Source: RGIG426 sp045643425
GTDB lineage: Bacteria > Bacillota > Clostridia > Oscillospirales > Acutalibacteraceae
Reading direction: 5' to 3'
NCBI GenBank assembly: GCA_045643425.1
Contig: JAZUKW010000085.1
Span: 1 to 39,693 of the forward strand
Length of the DNA: 39,693 bases
Shown here: in pieces, positions 1-7,191 of the stretch
Layout of the letters: every line of letters starts with the position of its first letter
Position numbering within the stretch: position 1 is the stretch's first letter
Position numbers and translations under genes: made by a program
Notes under the pieces: generated by a model
Databases searched by the model: none
Told to the model about the DNA's origin: nothing
The model's input: only the letters and a program-made list of their open reading frames with translations

Positions 1-720
1 GGCGTAGTTCATCACCCACACGTTCCACGCTTTCGGCTGGCTGATAACAAAGCCGCTGCCGTTGTCGGTGATTTCGGTGGTGTCGGATTCGTCCGAGCCG
101 TTGGTGATGACCGCAATCAAGTCAATACCGGCGCTCTCCGCCACCTCTTTGGGTGCGGGCGGCTCGGTGGGCGCTTTGGACGGCGCGGGATCGGGCGTCA
201 TCGGCGTGCCGCTCGTGCAAACGAGCGCGCAGGTGCGGATGTCGATACCGTTGCCGAGAACGCCGATACGGCCGTTGTCGCCGATTTGGGCGCGATCGAG
301 CTCGAGCGTGCCGCTGTACGTGCCGCCCGGGATGGAGTAGACGCCGCCTTCACCGAGCTCGGCGGCAGCGCCCGCCAGCTCTTTCGAGATGGGGTTGTTC
401 CAGCCGTTGATCGTGAACTGCACGTTCGTGCCGGCCGCGACGGTCATATCGTACACAAGATACAATTTTTCGCCGGCTTCGGGGGCGAAATCCGCCACCT
501 CGTCGGTCCAATAGGAGACCCAGGCTTTCCAGCCGCCGGTGCCGGGAATGCTGACACCACCCATGCCGTCTGTGGGGAGTTCTTGGGTTTCGGTCGCACC
601 GTCCACGACAACGCCGAGGAGCGGCACACTACGTTGTGCGCCGGTATCGGCCAACGACACAACGCTCACAAGGCTCAACAGAAGAGCGCAAGTGAGCAGG
701 ATACTGAATACTTTCTTCAA
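1..720 (-). CDS. Secreted repeat protein, N-terminal part (C-terminus lies outside the window)
   Basis: The reading frame is open for 240 codons from a TTG start at 720 to the window edge. An AAGGAAA-type ribosome binding site sits just upstream, and a strong promoter lies 60-95 bases further up. The N-terminus has a signal peptide: two lysines, a hydrophobic stretch rich in Leu and Val, then a small-residue cleavage region near residue 23 (SLADTG). The mature part is Gly/Thr/Asp-rich with few charges. A Pro-rich linker (about residues 175-195) separates two segments that start alike: the first has WKAWVSYW near residue 62 and the second has KAWNVWVMNYA at the window edge. This suggests a repeated extracellular beta-rich module, as in cell-surface or carbohydrate-binding proteins. 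I do not recognise the family, and the function is unknown. Confidence 0.72.
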   Translation of the reverse strand, partial: MKKVFSILLTCALLLSLVSVVSLADTGAQRSVPLLGVVVDGATETQELPTDGMGGVSIPGTGGWKAWVSYWTDEVADFAPEAGEKLYLVYDMTVAAGTNVQFTINGWNNPISKELAGAAAELGEGGVYSIPGGTYSGTLELDRAQIGDNGRIGVLGNGIDIRTCALVCTSGTPMTPDPAPSKAPTEPPAPKEVAESAGIDLIAVITNGSDESDTTEITDNGSGFVISQPKAWNVWVMNYA

Positions 721-785
721 TTTCGTTTCCTTCTTTCTCTTTTCGTCCCGGGTTCTCGATTTGTTAAAAATCCCTTATGTCTTTA

Positions 786-814
786 AGTATAACAATTCGC
801 GCCGAAAGTGTCAA
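786..814 (-). promoter_or_regulatory. Promoter of the secreted repeat protein gene
   Basis: On the minus strand TTGACA (814-809) is followed after exactly 17 bases by TATACT (791-786). This is a near-consensus vegetative (sigma-A) promoter. It leaves a leader of about 60 bases before the TTG start at 720. Confidence 0.75.
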
Positions 815-887
815 CCTATCGCGGACACTTTTTTCTGGAAATGCATCATTATTTATATACAAAACGGACAAACTGTATAAAATCTTG

Positions 888-927
888 CACTTTTCGGTCG
901 TGGATGTGTATAAGAAAGCGAAAAGTG
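888..927. repeat. 9-bp inverted repeat in the gap between the secreted-protein gene and ssrA
   Basis: CACTTTTCG at 888-896 is repeated in inverse as CGAAAAGTG at 919-927 with a 22-base AT-rich spacer. It lies about 75-115 bases upstream of the -35 box of the secreted-protein gene. It could be an operator or a chance palindrome. Apart from this, the promoter at 786-814 and the terminators at 963-1029, I see nothing in the 721-1036 gap. Confidence 0.3.
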
Positions 928-962
928 TAAACTCTCTGTAAAAGCAGAAAACGACAAAGAAA

Positions 963-983
963 AACCCGAAGCCGCGGCTTCGG
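963..983 (-). terminator. Second terminator downstream of ssrA
   Basis: A 20-base perfect GC-rich palindrome (CCCGAAGCCG and its complement) is followed on the minus strand by TTTTTCTTTG. It backs up the first terminator at 998-1029, so the smpB-ssrA transcript is closed by two tandem hairpins. Confidence 0.6.
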
Positions 984-997
984 GGATCGGTTACAGC

Positions 998-1029
998 AAA
1001 AAAGGACTTGCCGAAAGACAAGTCCTTTT
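998..1029 (-). terminator. Intrinsic terminator of ssrA
   Basis: An 11-bp stem (AAAAGGACTTG with CAAGTCCTTTT) around an 8-base loop runs into a T stretch on the minus strand, eight bases after the tmRNA 3' end. Confidence 0.8.
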
Positions 1030-1036
1030 CTTGTTT

Positions 1037-1384
1037 TGGTGGAGGCGGCGAGAATCGAACTCGCGTCCGAAAATCCATCCCCACGGCTTTCTCCGAGTGC
1101 AGTTTTTCTTTTAGGATTCCCCTCGCAAACCGCCGAAAAACAGGCTGTTTGTTACGGTAGCCGCTGCGTCATGACGGAAAAGGCGGCACTTCCCCGTTCA
1201 CGTGCACCGCTCATCGACGCCCTTACCGAAGTCGCGGTAGTCTTCGGCAGGACGGGGGCCTAATTAGGCCGCCAACGCAACAGGAGTGTTGTCGTTTACT
1301 TTTAAGGTTGCGGATTTTATAGCGGTTCCGCACCGCTACTCGCTTACCGTAGATCCAAATCCCCGTCGAAACCTTTACGCCCCC
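1037..1384 (-). ncRNA. ssrA: tmRNA (transfer-messenger RNA)
   Basis: tmRNA rescues ribosomes stalled on broken mRNAs. The tRNA-like ends are clear: the 5' end GGGGGCGTAAAGG pairs over seven positions with the 3' CGCCTCC, one pair being G-U. The T-arm contains GTTCGATTC, and the terminal ACCA is encoded. The 5' part has the conserved GGTTTCGACGGGG segment. The internal reading frame ends GTT GCG TTG GCG GCC TAA TTA, so the degradation tag ends in VALAA. If translation resumes at GTA (about 1283), the tag is VNDNTPVALAA; the exact resume codon is an inference. The length of 348 nt is normal. The gene begins only six bases after the smpB stop codon, so it is probably co-transcribed with smpB and processed; I found no clear separate promoter. 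Confidence 0.93.
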
Positions 1385-1390
1385 GGATCT

Positions 1391-1858
1391 TTAAATCTCT
1401 TTGTTCTTCAGCGCGCGCTCCGCCTCGCGGTTCATATCCCGCTTGGCAGCCACCTCGCGCTTGTCATACAGCTTTTTGCCGCGGCATACGCCAACCTGCA
1501 CCTTGACGCGCGAATTTTTGAAATACAGCGACAACGGCACAAGCGTATAGCCCTTTTGCTTCGTCTGCCCGAGCAGCCGCATGATCTCTTTTTTGTGTAA
1601 CAGCAAGCGGCGCACGCGCATCGGATCGCGGTTGAAAATGTTGCCCTGCTCATAGGGGCTTATGTGCATATTGCAGACGAAAATCTCGCCGTCGTCGATA
1701 CTGCACCACGCGTCCTTTAAGTTGCAGGCGCCTTTTCGCAGCGATTTGACCTCGGTGCCGAACAGCTCGATACCGGCTTCGAGACTCTCCTCCACAAAAT
1801 ATTCGTGATAGGCCTTTTTGTTTTGGGCAATGGTTTTGGTGTTTGCTTTTTCGCTCAT
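1391..1858 (-). CDS. smpB: SsrA-binding protein SmpB
   Basis: SmpB binds the tRNA-like part of tmRNA and delivers it to stalled ribosomes. The product is 155 residues, the usual length. Family marks are the N-terminal NKKAYHEYFVEE, GIELFGTEVKSLR, the CNMHISPYEQGN segment, and a Lys/Arg-rich C-terminal tail (KRDMNREAERALKNKEI) that enters the ribosomal channel. ATG at 1858 is chosen because a GGTGG motif lies five bases before it. A GTG at 1867 would add three residues but is placed poorly relative to its AAGGG. The gene sits between recR upstream and ssrA directly downstream, so the protein and its RNA partner are adjacent. Confidence 0.95.
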   Translation of the reverse strand: MSEKANTKTIAQNKKAYHEYFVEESLEAGIELFGTEVKSLRKGACNLKDAWCSIDDGEIFVCNMHISPYEQGNIFNRDPMRVRRLLLHKKEIMRLLGQTKQKGYTLVPLSLYFKNSRVKVQVGVCRGKKLYDKREVAAKRDMNREAERALKNKEI

Positions 1859-1872
1859 CTTCGCCACCGCCC

Positions 1873-2472
1873 TTAAATCACGTTGCGCCCTTCGAGCGCA
1901 TGACGCAGCGTTACGTCGTCGGCGTATTCGAGATCGCCGCCCACCGGGATACCGTAAGCGAGCCGCGTCACCTTAATGCCGAACGGCGCAAGCAGCTTGG
2001 CGATATAGGTGGCGGTCACTTCGCCGTCCACCGTCGGGTTGGTCGCCATCACCACTTCCTCGATGTCCTCGTTCGCCACGCGATGTAAAAGCTCTTTGAT
2101 GCGAAGCTGCTCCGGCGTAACGCCGTCCATCGGCGAAAGATTGCCGTGAAGCACGTGATACAGACCTTTATACTCCCGACCGCGCTCCAGCGCCATCACG
2201 TCGCGCGGATCCGCCACCACGCAAATGGTCTTGCGGTCGCGGGTGGGATCGTCGCAAATGGGACAGACCTCGCGGTCGGTCAGGTGACAGCACGTTTTGC
2301 ATTCATGGACGTTCTCGCGGGCATCCCGCAAAGCGTCCACAAACGCTTCGGCGCGCTCATCCGGCAACGAGAGAAGATAAAACGCCAATCTCTGTGCCGA
2401 TTTTTGGCCGATCGCCGGCCATTTTCCCAATTGTTCCACAAGCCGCTGCAGCGGCGCTGCCATAGAAGACAT
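1873..2472 (-). CDS. recR: Recombination mediator protein RecR
   Basis: RecR acts with RecF and RecO to load RecA on gapped DNA during recombinational repair. The 199-residue product has the expected order. An N-terminal helix-hairpin-helix region (LVEQLGKWPAIGQKSAQRLAF) comes first. A four-cysteine zinc finger (C58, C61, C70, C73) follows, then a Toprim domain starting near VVADPRDVMALE and carrying the GDLEYAD segment near the end. The start ATG has GGAG nine bases upstream. The YbaB-family gene and dnaX lie upstream, the classic dnaX-ybaB-recR order. Confidence 0.95.
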   Translation of the reverse strand: MSSMAAPLQRLVEQLGKWPAIGQKSAQRLAFYLLSLPDERAEAFVDALRDARENVHECKTCCHLTDREVCPICDDPTRDRKTICVVADPRDVMALERGREYKGLYHVLHGNLSPMDGVTPEQLRIKELLHRVANEDIEEVVMATNPTVDGEVTATYIAKLLAPFGIKVTRLAYGIPVGGDLEYADDVTLRHALEGRNVI

Positions 2473-2511
2473 CGGTTCTATCTCCTTTCCTGTCGTTGTG
2501 TGTATCGGTTA

Positions 2512-2862
2512 TCAGAACAAGCCCGGAATGTTCATGCCGCCGGTGATCTTGCCCATGGATTCCTCCGAATCCTCCGCCGCTTTGCGGATCGACTCGTTGA
2601 CCGCCGCGATCACCAGATCGGACAGCATCTCCACGTCGTCGGGATCCACCACTTCGGGGTCAATGTTCAAGGTGGTCAGCTCGTGGCGACCGTTCACCAC
2701 CGCCGTCACCGTGCCGCCGCCGACCGTCGCGGAATACTCGCGCTCGTTCAGCTCCTCTTGCAGCGACTGCATATCCGCCTGCATCTTCTGCGCCTGGTGG
2801 ATCATTCCCTGCATATTGTTGGGGCCTCCGCGGCCCACACCTTGCGGTAATCTTGCTTTCAT
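2512..2862 (-). CDS. YbaB/EbfC family nucleoid-associated protein
   Basis: Proteins of this family form small dimers that bind DNA and are encoded between dnaX and recR in most bacteria. The product has 116 residues. A Gly/Asn-rich start precedes a long helix (about 20-42, MIHQAQKMQADMQSLQEELN), then the beta segment VGGGTVTAVVNGRHELTTLNIDPE, then a second helix with LSDLVIAAVNESIRKA. The end is MxGLF-like (GMNIPGLF). The ribosome binding site AAGGAGG overlaps the 3' end of dnaX, and the start follows the dnaX stop by one base, so translation is probably coupled. The DNA-binding role is family knowledge. Confidence 0.92.
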   Translation of the reverse strand: MKARLPQGVGRGGPNNMQGMIHQAQKMQADMQSLQEELNEREYSATVGGGTVTAVVNGRHELTTLNIDPEVVDPDDVEMLSDLVIAAVNESIRKAAEDSEESMGKITGGMNIPGLF

Positions 2863-2863
2863 G

Positions 2864-4588
2864 TTAGGTTTCCTCCTTCACGTTGACGTCAATGCCGGCA
2901 TCCCGGCTGTTGCGTAAAAAGGCGGACAGCGCACTCTCCGGCTCGTTGGCCGCAGGGGCGGGCGCCGCCGTTTTTTTAATGCCCAATCGGTACACGCGCC
3001 CGGTGATTTTTTGAATGGCATCCACCAGCTTTTGGCGGTTGCCGTCGCTCTTCACCAGGGTGCGGAACATCCCGTTTTCGGTCGAGATCAGCACCATATC
3101 GTCGCGGATCACTGCGGTGCTGTCCATCAGCACGCCGAACAGCGGCATCGCCGTGACCTGCAGCTCGTCCAGCACGTCCTCCCACGCGGTAAAGGGGATC
3201 TCCCCCGCAGCGGGAACGGCCGCCGGCTTCGGCGCAGGGACAGGTGCGGGAGCGGGCTCCGGGGTCGGCTCCGGCAGGGGGGCCGCCGCGACCGGCGCGT
3301 CTTCCGCCCACGGAGGCGTATCCTCCTCGGCCGCCACGGGTGACGGTACGGGCTTTTCGGGCGCGGACGCAGGCTTTTCGGGAGCAGGTGTCGGTGCGGG
3401 TGCAGGCGTCGGCGCTGCGGGTGCAGACGTCGTTGCAACCGCGCCCGTCGCGATCGCTTTTTCCAGCGCCGCCACACGGCGGGCAAGCGCCGCCGCTCCG
3501 GTATCCAGCGCCGGCTCGCACAGCTTGAGAAGCGCCATTTCCATTTCCACACGGCGGTTCGCGCCGCCGCGCATCCGCTCCTGGGCCGCCTGCAACACGT
3601 CAAGCGCGTGCATCAGCCCCTCCAGCGTATATTCCTCTGCTTCCGCTTTCAGGCGGTTCATTTCGTCCGGCGGCAACACGATCATCGCCGACGGATCTTT
3701 CACCTGCTTGCACAGCATCAGCTGGCGGTAAAAATCCAAACATTCGACGCACAGCCGCTCCATATCCTTGGAGGCGGTGTGCAGCGCGTCCACCCATTCG
3801 AGCACCGCGCCGCCTTTTTGACCGCGCACCGCTTCGGACAGCGCATACATCGGGTCGCGCCCGGCAAGGCCGGCCGTTTCGGTCACGACCTGCATCGTAA
3901 CGTCATCGGCTCGGGAGACGCACCGATCCAAAAGCGACAGTGCGTCGCGCATACCGCCGTCCGCCAGCCGCGCGAGCATCAGCGCCGCATCCGGCTCCAC
4001 CGAAAACGGCTCGTTTTCGGCAATGTGGGCGATCCGCTCGGCGATCTTTTCCGGCGCGATGCGCCCGAAATCAAACCGCTGACAGCGAGACTGTATCGTA
4101 TCCAAAAGCTTATGTACTTCGGTGGTGGCGAGAATAAAGATCACGTGCGCGGGAGGCTCCTCCAGCGTCTTGAGCAACGCGTTAAACGCGTTGTCGGTCA
4201 TCATGTGGACCTCGTCGATGATATAGACGCGGTATTTGGCCATCGCGGGCATATACGCGACCTCTTCCCGCAGCTCGCGGACGTAATCGACACCGTTGTT
4301 CGAGGCAGCGTCCAGCTCGGTCACGTCCAAAATCGAGCCGCTCTCGATGCCGCGGCAGATCTCGCACTCGCCGCAGGGATCGCCGTTGACCGGATGCAGA
4401 CAGTTGACCGCTTTCGCCAAAATTTTGGCACAGGAGGTCTTGCCCGTTCCGCGCGAGCCCACAAACAGATACGCGTGGGAAAGCCTGCCGCCCGCCACCT
4501 CGTTTTTCAGCGCGGTGGTCACGTATTCTTGACCGACAACCTCCGAAAAGGTTTTCGGCCGCCATTTGCGGTATAACACCTGATACAT
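2864..4588 (-). CDS. dnaX: DNA polymerase III subunit gamma/tau
   Basis: This is the ATPase of the clamp loader that places the beta clamp on DNA. With ATG at 4588 the product has 574 residues and starts MYQVLYRKWRPKTF, the standard DnaX N-terminus. Visible motifs are Walker A GSRGTGKT (44-51), zinc cysteines 63, 72, 75 and 78, Walker B with DEVH (125-128), and the SRC motif in QSRCQRF near residue 170. A long Ala/Pro-rich linker (about 390-470) leads to a tau-like C-terminal domain. The frame stays open upstream to 4654, but that part runs through a repeat element. The AAAGGAG eight bases before 4588 fixes the start. I see no clear slippery sequence for a shorter gamma form. Confidence 0.96.
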   Translation of the reverse strand: MYQVLYRKWRPKTFSEVVGQEYVTTALKNEVAGGRLSHAYLFVGSRGTGKTSCAKILAKAVNCLHPVNGDPCGECEICRGIESGSILDVTELDAASNNGVDYVRELREEVAYMPAMAKYRVYIIDEVHMMTDNAFNALLKTLEEPPAHVIFILATTEVHKLLDTIQSRCQRFDFGRIAPEKIAERIAHIAENEPFSVEPDAALMLARLADGGMRDALSLLDRCVSRADDVTMQVVTETAGLAGRDPMYALSEAVRGQKGGAVLEWVDALHTASKDMERLCVECLDFYRQLMLCKQVKDPSAMIVLPPDEMNRLKAEAEEYTLEGLMHALDVLQAAQERMRGGANRRVEMEMALLKLCEPALDTGAAALARRVAALEKAIATGAVATTSAPAAPTPAPAPTPAPEKPASAPEKPVPSPVAAEEDTPPWAEDAPVAAAPLPEPTPEPAPAPVPAPKPAAVPAAGEIPFTAWEDVLDELQVTAMPLFGVLMDSTAVIRDDMVLISTENGMFRTLVKSDGNRQKLVDAIQKITGRVYRLGIKKTAAPAPAANEPESALSAFLRNSRDAGIDVNVKEET

Positions 4589-4612
4589 TTCCACCGCTCC
4601 TTTCTGAAACTC

Positions 4613-4681
4613 TGTGGGCACGTCGGGAGTCCCGATCCCTGCAAAATCACCCAAACGGCAGGAGCAAGCCCCTGCCCTACG
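4613..4681 (-). repeat. Twin-hairpin intergenic repeat, diverged copy
   Basis: Read on the minus strand, this 69-base stretch has GTAGGG, a strong hairpin (GGCAGGGGC paired with GCTCCTGCC), a linker with ATTTTGCA, a second smaller hairpin around TCGGGACTCCCGA, and ends GCCCACA. The plan (flush inverted ends, hairpin, ATTTTGCA linker, hairpin) is the same as in the two 77-bp elements at 25910-26082. The match is in architecture and short motifs, not full sequence. Confidence 0.5.
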
Positions 4682-4733
4682 TCATCCTTTGCGTGCGATC
4701 AAAACCAATCGTCGGCAATCGCCGTAGCCTCTG

Positions 4734-4764
4734 CCGGCTGCGCTCTCGCACAAGAGAGTTAAAA
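4734..4764. repeat. 31-bp direct repeat, copy 1
   Basis: This 31-base sequence (CCGGCTGCGCTCTCG... ending GAGAGTTAAAA) is repeated without mismatch at 4790-4820, giving a 56-base period. Inside is a small inverted repeat, CTCTC-GCACAA-GAGAG. It lies just beyond the 3' end of the SRP RNA gene. Confidence 0.8.
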
Positions 4765-4789
4765 TGTGGCGAGCGCGTGGTAGTGACTA

Positions 4790-4820
4790 CCGGCTGCGCT
4801 CTCGCACAAGAGAGTTAAAA
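4790..4820. repeat. 31-bp direct repeat, copy 2
   Basis: Identical to the copy at 4734-4764. This copy directly abuts the last base pairs and T-rich end of the SRP RNA gene, so a duplication of the 3' flank of that gene is one possible origin. Confidence 0.8.
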
Positions 4821-4822
4821 AT

Positions 4823-4962
4823 ACGCCCTCTCGGGTATACGGACGAGTCAGTTACCTGCGGCACACGGAAGCAACCGCTTAATGCTGCTCGGTTCCCCGC
4901 CTGACATGGTTCACAGCGCACCGTCGCACAGGACCAGCCCGCCCGTATACCCCAAAGGGCGT
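4823..4962 (-). ncRNA. ffs: Signal recognition particle RNA (4.5S-like)
   Basis: The transcript folds as one long hairpin. On the minus strand ACGCCCT and GGGTATACGG at the 5' side pair with CCGTATACCC and AGGGCGT at the 3' side. At the tip is the Ffh-binding core, GTCAGGCGGGGAACCGAGCAGC (described in parts: GTCAGG, the GGAA-like internal loop, and the AGCAGC side). The helix runs into TATTTTTAAC, which probably ends transcription. About 140 nt fits the short bacterial form without an Alu domain. A good promoter lies at 4992-5020, so the primary transcript may start about 23 bases upstream of the folded part. Exact ends are approximate. Confidence 0.85.
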
Positions 4963-4991
4963 TTTCAGCGGCATCCGCCGCATACACGTAT

Positions 4992-5020
4992 AGTATATCC
5001 TATTTTCGCCGATATTGCAA
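4992..5020 (-). promoter_or_regulatory. Promoter of the SRP RNA gene
   Basis: TTGCAA (5020-5015), a 17-base spacer and TATACT (4997-4992) on the minus strand. The predicted transcription start is near 4985. It lies between the terminator of the ribosomal superoperon and the SRP RNA, so the RNA gene has its own promoter. Confidence 0.75.
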
Positions 5021-5105
5021 CCCTTTTTTTATTTTTCGCGTGGCGCCGTACCACTTTCGGGACGTTGTTTTCGCGAATGTTCCGCCGCATTCGACACCGA
5101 ACGCG

Positions 5106-5139
5106 AAAAAAGGGCAACGGCGTATGCCGCTGCCCTTTT
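5106..5139 (-). terminator. Terminator of the S10-spc-alpha superoperon
   Basis: An AAAAGGGCAGCGGCATACGC-type hairpin (GGGCAGCGGC paired with GCCGTTGCCC, one mismatched position) is followed by TTTTTTCG on the minus strand, ten bases past the rplQ stop. Confidence 0.85.
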
Positions 5140-5148
5140 GAACGTACC

Positions 5149-5490
5149 TCAGATGAGTTCCAAAATCGCCATCTCGGCGGCGTCGCCGCGGCGAGCGCCG
5201 GTTTTGATGATGCGGGCGTAACCGCCTTTGCGATCCGCGTACTTCGGCGCGATATCGTCAAACAGCTTCTTCGCCACGTCTTCTTTGGTGACGAACGCCA
5301 TCACCTGGCGTTTGTGAGCCAAAGTCGGCTCCTTCGCGATGGTGATGAACTTCTCCGCCAACGCTTTCACGTCTTTGGCGCGAGTCACGGTCGTCTCGAT
5401 GCGGCCGTTCTCGAACAGGAACGTCACTTGCGCGCGCAGCATCGCCATACGGCAGTCGCTGGCACGACCGAGTTTACGGGTTCCGGGCAT
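5149..5490 (-). CDS. rplQ: 50S ribosomal protein L17
   Basis: L17 is a large-subunit protein, and its gene is the last of the alpha operon. The 113-residue product has the family N-terminus MPGTRKLGRASDCRMAMLRAQVTFLFENGRIETTV and the conserved C-terminal part with GGYARIIKTGARRGDAAEMAILELI. It lacks any C-terminal extension. It follows rpoA by 37 bases and is closed by the terminator at 5106-5139. Confidence 0.97.
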   Translation of the reverse strand: MPGTRKLGRASDCRMAMLRAQVTFLFENGRIETTVTRAKDVKALAEKFITIAKEPTLAHKRQVMAFVTKEDVAKKLFDDIAPKYADRKGGYARIIKTGARRGDAAEMAILELI

Positions 5491-5527
5491 AGTGTATTCA
5501 CTCCTTACAAATTACTCGTTAAACGTC

Positions 5528-6481
5528 TTAGTCCTCTTCGGAACGCAGGGCCAAGCCCAGCGAATCCAGCTTGTGGATGACTTCTTCCAGGGATTTGCGG
5601 CCCAGGTTACGGACCTTCATCATATCCTCTTCGGATTTCTGGATCAGGTCTTCCACGGTGTTGATCCCCGCCCGTTTCAGGCAGTTGAACGAGCGCACCG
5701 ACAGATCAAGATCTTCGATGGTCGTCTCCAGGATCTTCTCCTTGCCGTTATCGTCTTTCTCGACCATGATCGAGCTGCCCGCATAGGTGTCGCCGGACAG
5801 ATCAACGAACAGGTTGAGGTGATCCGTCAGCACTTTCGCCGACAGGGAAACGGCTTCTTTCGCCGAGATGGTGCCATTCGTCCACACCTCGATGGTCAGC
5901 TTGTCGTAGTCGGTGATTTGGCCGACACGCGTGTTTTCCACCGTGTAGTTGACTTTACGGACCGGCGAATAGTAGGAATCGATCGGAATAACGCCGATCA
6001 CCGGCGCGAGCAATTGCTTGTTGCGCTCGGAGGAGATGTACCCGCGACCCTTGTCGATGGTGATTTCCATAGACAGGCGGCCGCCCTCGCCGATCGTGGC
6101 GATATACACGTCCTCGTCGAGGATCTCCACCTCGCTGTCGTGCTTGATGTCGGCAGCGGTAACGGTTTTGGAACCCTCTTCTTCAATGTAGACGGTTTTC
6201 GGGCCGTCGCCATTGATTTTCATGATCAGTCCTTTGATGTTGAGGACGATCTCCGTCACGTCCTCTTTCACGCCCTCAATGGTCGAGAACTCGTGAAGGA
6301 TGCCGTCGATTTTCACCGACGTCACCGCGACGCCCGGCAGGGACGACAAAAGGACACGGCGCAAGCTGTTGCCGAGGGTGGAACCATAACCGCGCTCCAG
6401 CGGCTCCACCGTGAATTTGCCGTAAGAGCCGTCTTCGGTCAGGTCAAGAACCTCAATTCTCGGCTTCTCAATCTCAATCAT
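5528..6481 (-). CDS. rpoA: DNA-directed RNA polymerase subunit alpha
   Basis: The alpha dimer starts assembly of RNA polymerase and contacts UP elements and activators. The 317-residue product has the N-terminal assembly domain, with KFTVEPLERGYGSTLGNSLRRVLLSSLPG near residue 22-50 and the VNYTVENTRVGQITDYDKL segment near 185. It also has the C-terminal DNA-binding domain, with SVRSFNCLKRAGINTVEDL and RNLGRKSLEEV. It is placed between rpsD and rplQ as in other Firmicutes. A complete C-terminal domain matters here because the S10 promoter at 20802-20830 carries an AT-rich upstream tract. Confidence 0.97.
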   Translation of the reverse strand: MIEIEKPRIEVLDLTEDGSYGKFTVEPLERGYGSTLGNSLRRVLLSSLPGVAVTSVKIDGILHEFSTIEGVKEDVTEIVLNIKGLIMKINGDGPKTVYIEEEGSKTVTAADIKHDSEVEILDEDVYIATIGEGGRLSMEITIDKGRGYISSERNKQLLAPVIGVIPIDSYYSPVRKVNYTVENTRVGQITDYDKLTIEVWTNGTISAKEAVSLSAKVLTDHLNLFVDLSGDTYAGSSIMVEKDDNGKEKILETTIEDLDLSVRSFNCLKRAGINTVEDLIQKSEEDMMKVRNLGRKSLEEVIHKLDSLGLALRSEED

Positions 6482-6549
6482 GCAAAAGCCTCCTTTTCAA
6501 AATGTGAATGTTCAAACAACGGTATATTGCGCAAGAACAGGGGACACGC

Positions 6550-7176
6550 TTATTTCGAGTACAACTCGACGATGAGCGTCTCCTCGATCGGAAGATCGAT
6601 GTCCTCGCGAGTCGCCATGGCAACAACTTTCGCTTCGGAAGTCTGCTTGTTGAGATCCAGCCACTTCGGAACAGGACGGGACGCGGTGGTCTCGAGGATG
6701 CCCTTCACCAGCGTCAGGCTGCGGCTCTCCTCTTTCAGCGCGATGGTCTGGCCCGGCTTGACGAGGTAGGACGGAATGTTCACCTTTTTGCCGTCAACCG
6801 TCACGTGGCCGTGCAGCACAAGCTGACGAGCCTGGGCGCGGGAAGAACCGTAGCCGAGGCGATACGCCACGTTGTCCAAACGGGATTCCAGAATGGAGAG
6901 CAGGTTTTCACCCGTAACGCCCTGCATTTTGTTGGCTTTCTCAAAATACGTACGGAATTGGCTCTCCAGAACGCCGTAGTAGCGTTTGGCGAACTGCTTG
7001 GTACGCAGCTGTTTGCCGTACTCGGAAACCTTTTTGCGGCCCTGACCGTGTTGGCCCGGGGCATAGGCGCGACGCTCAAGAGCGCATTTCTTCGTATAGC
7101 AGCGTTCCCCTTTCAGGAACAGTTTTTGTCCTTCGCGGCGGCACAGACGGCACACCGCACCGGTATATCTAGCCAT
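6550..7176 (-). CDS. rpsD: 30S ribosomal protein S4
   Basis: S4 starts assembly of the small-subunit body and often represses translation of its own operon. The product has 208 residues. The N-terminus keeps four cysteines in the CxxC...CxxxxC pattern (C9, C12, C26, C31), the zinc-binding form. The S4 RNA-binding domain follows near residues 95-155 (ESRLDNVAYRLGYGSSRAQARQLVLHGHV). Its end LIVELYSK is typical. It lies between rpsK and rpoA. Confidence 0.96.
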   Translation of the reverse strand: MARYTGAVCRLCRREGQKLFLKGERCYTKKCALERRAYAPGQHGQGRKKVSEYGKQLRTKQFAKRYYGVLESQFRTYFEKANKMQGVTGENLLSILESRLDNVAYRLGYGSSRAQARQLVLHGHVTVDGKKVNIPSYLVKPGQTIALKEESRSLTLVKGILETTASRPVPKWLDLNKQTSEAKVVAMATREDIDLPIEETLIVELYSK

Positions 7177-7191
7177 ATCGTTACACCTCCA

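Noticed and set aside
2976..3603. Several open frames in both directions over the Ala/Pro-rich linker of dnaX
   Set aside because: They arise from the repetitive, GC-rich codons of the linker; the dnaX frame explains the sequence.
2864..4588. Programmed frameshift in dnaX making a short gamma protein
   Set aside because: I found no A-rich slippery heptamer with a following hairpin near the expected position.
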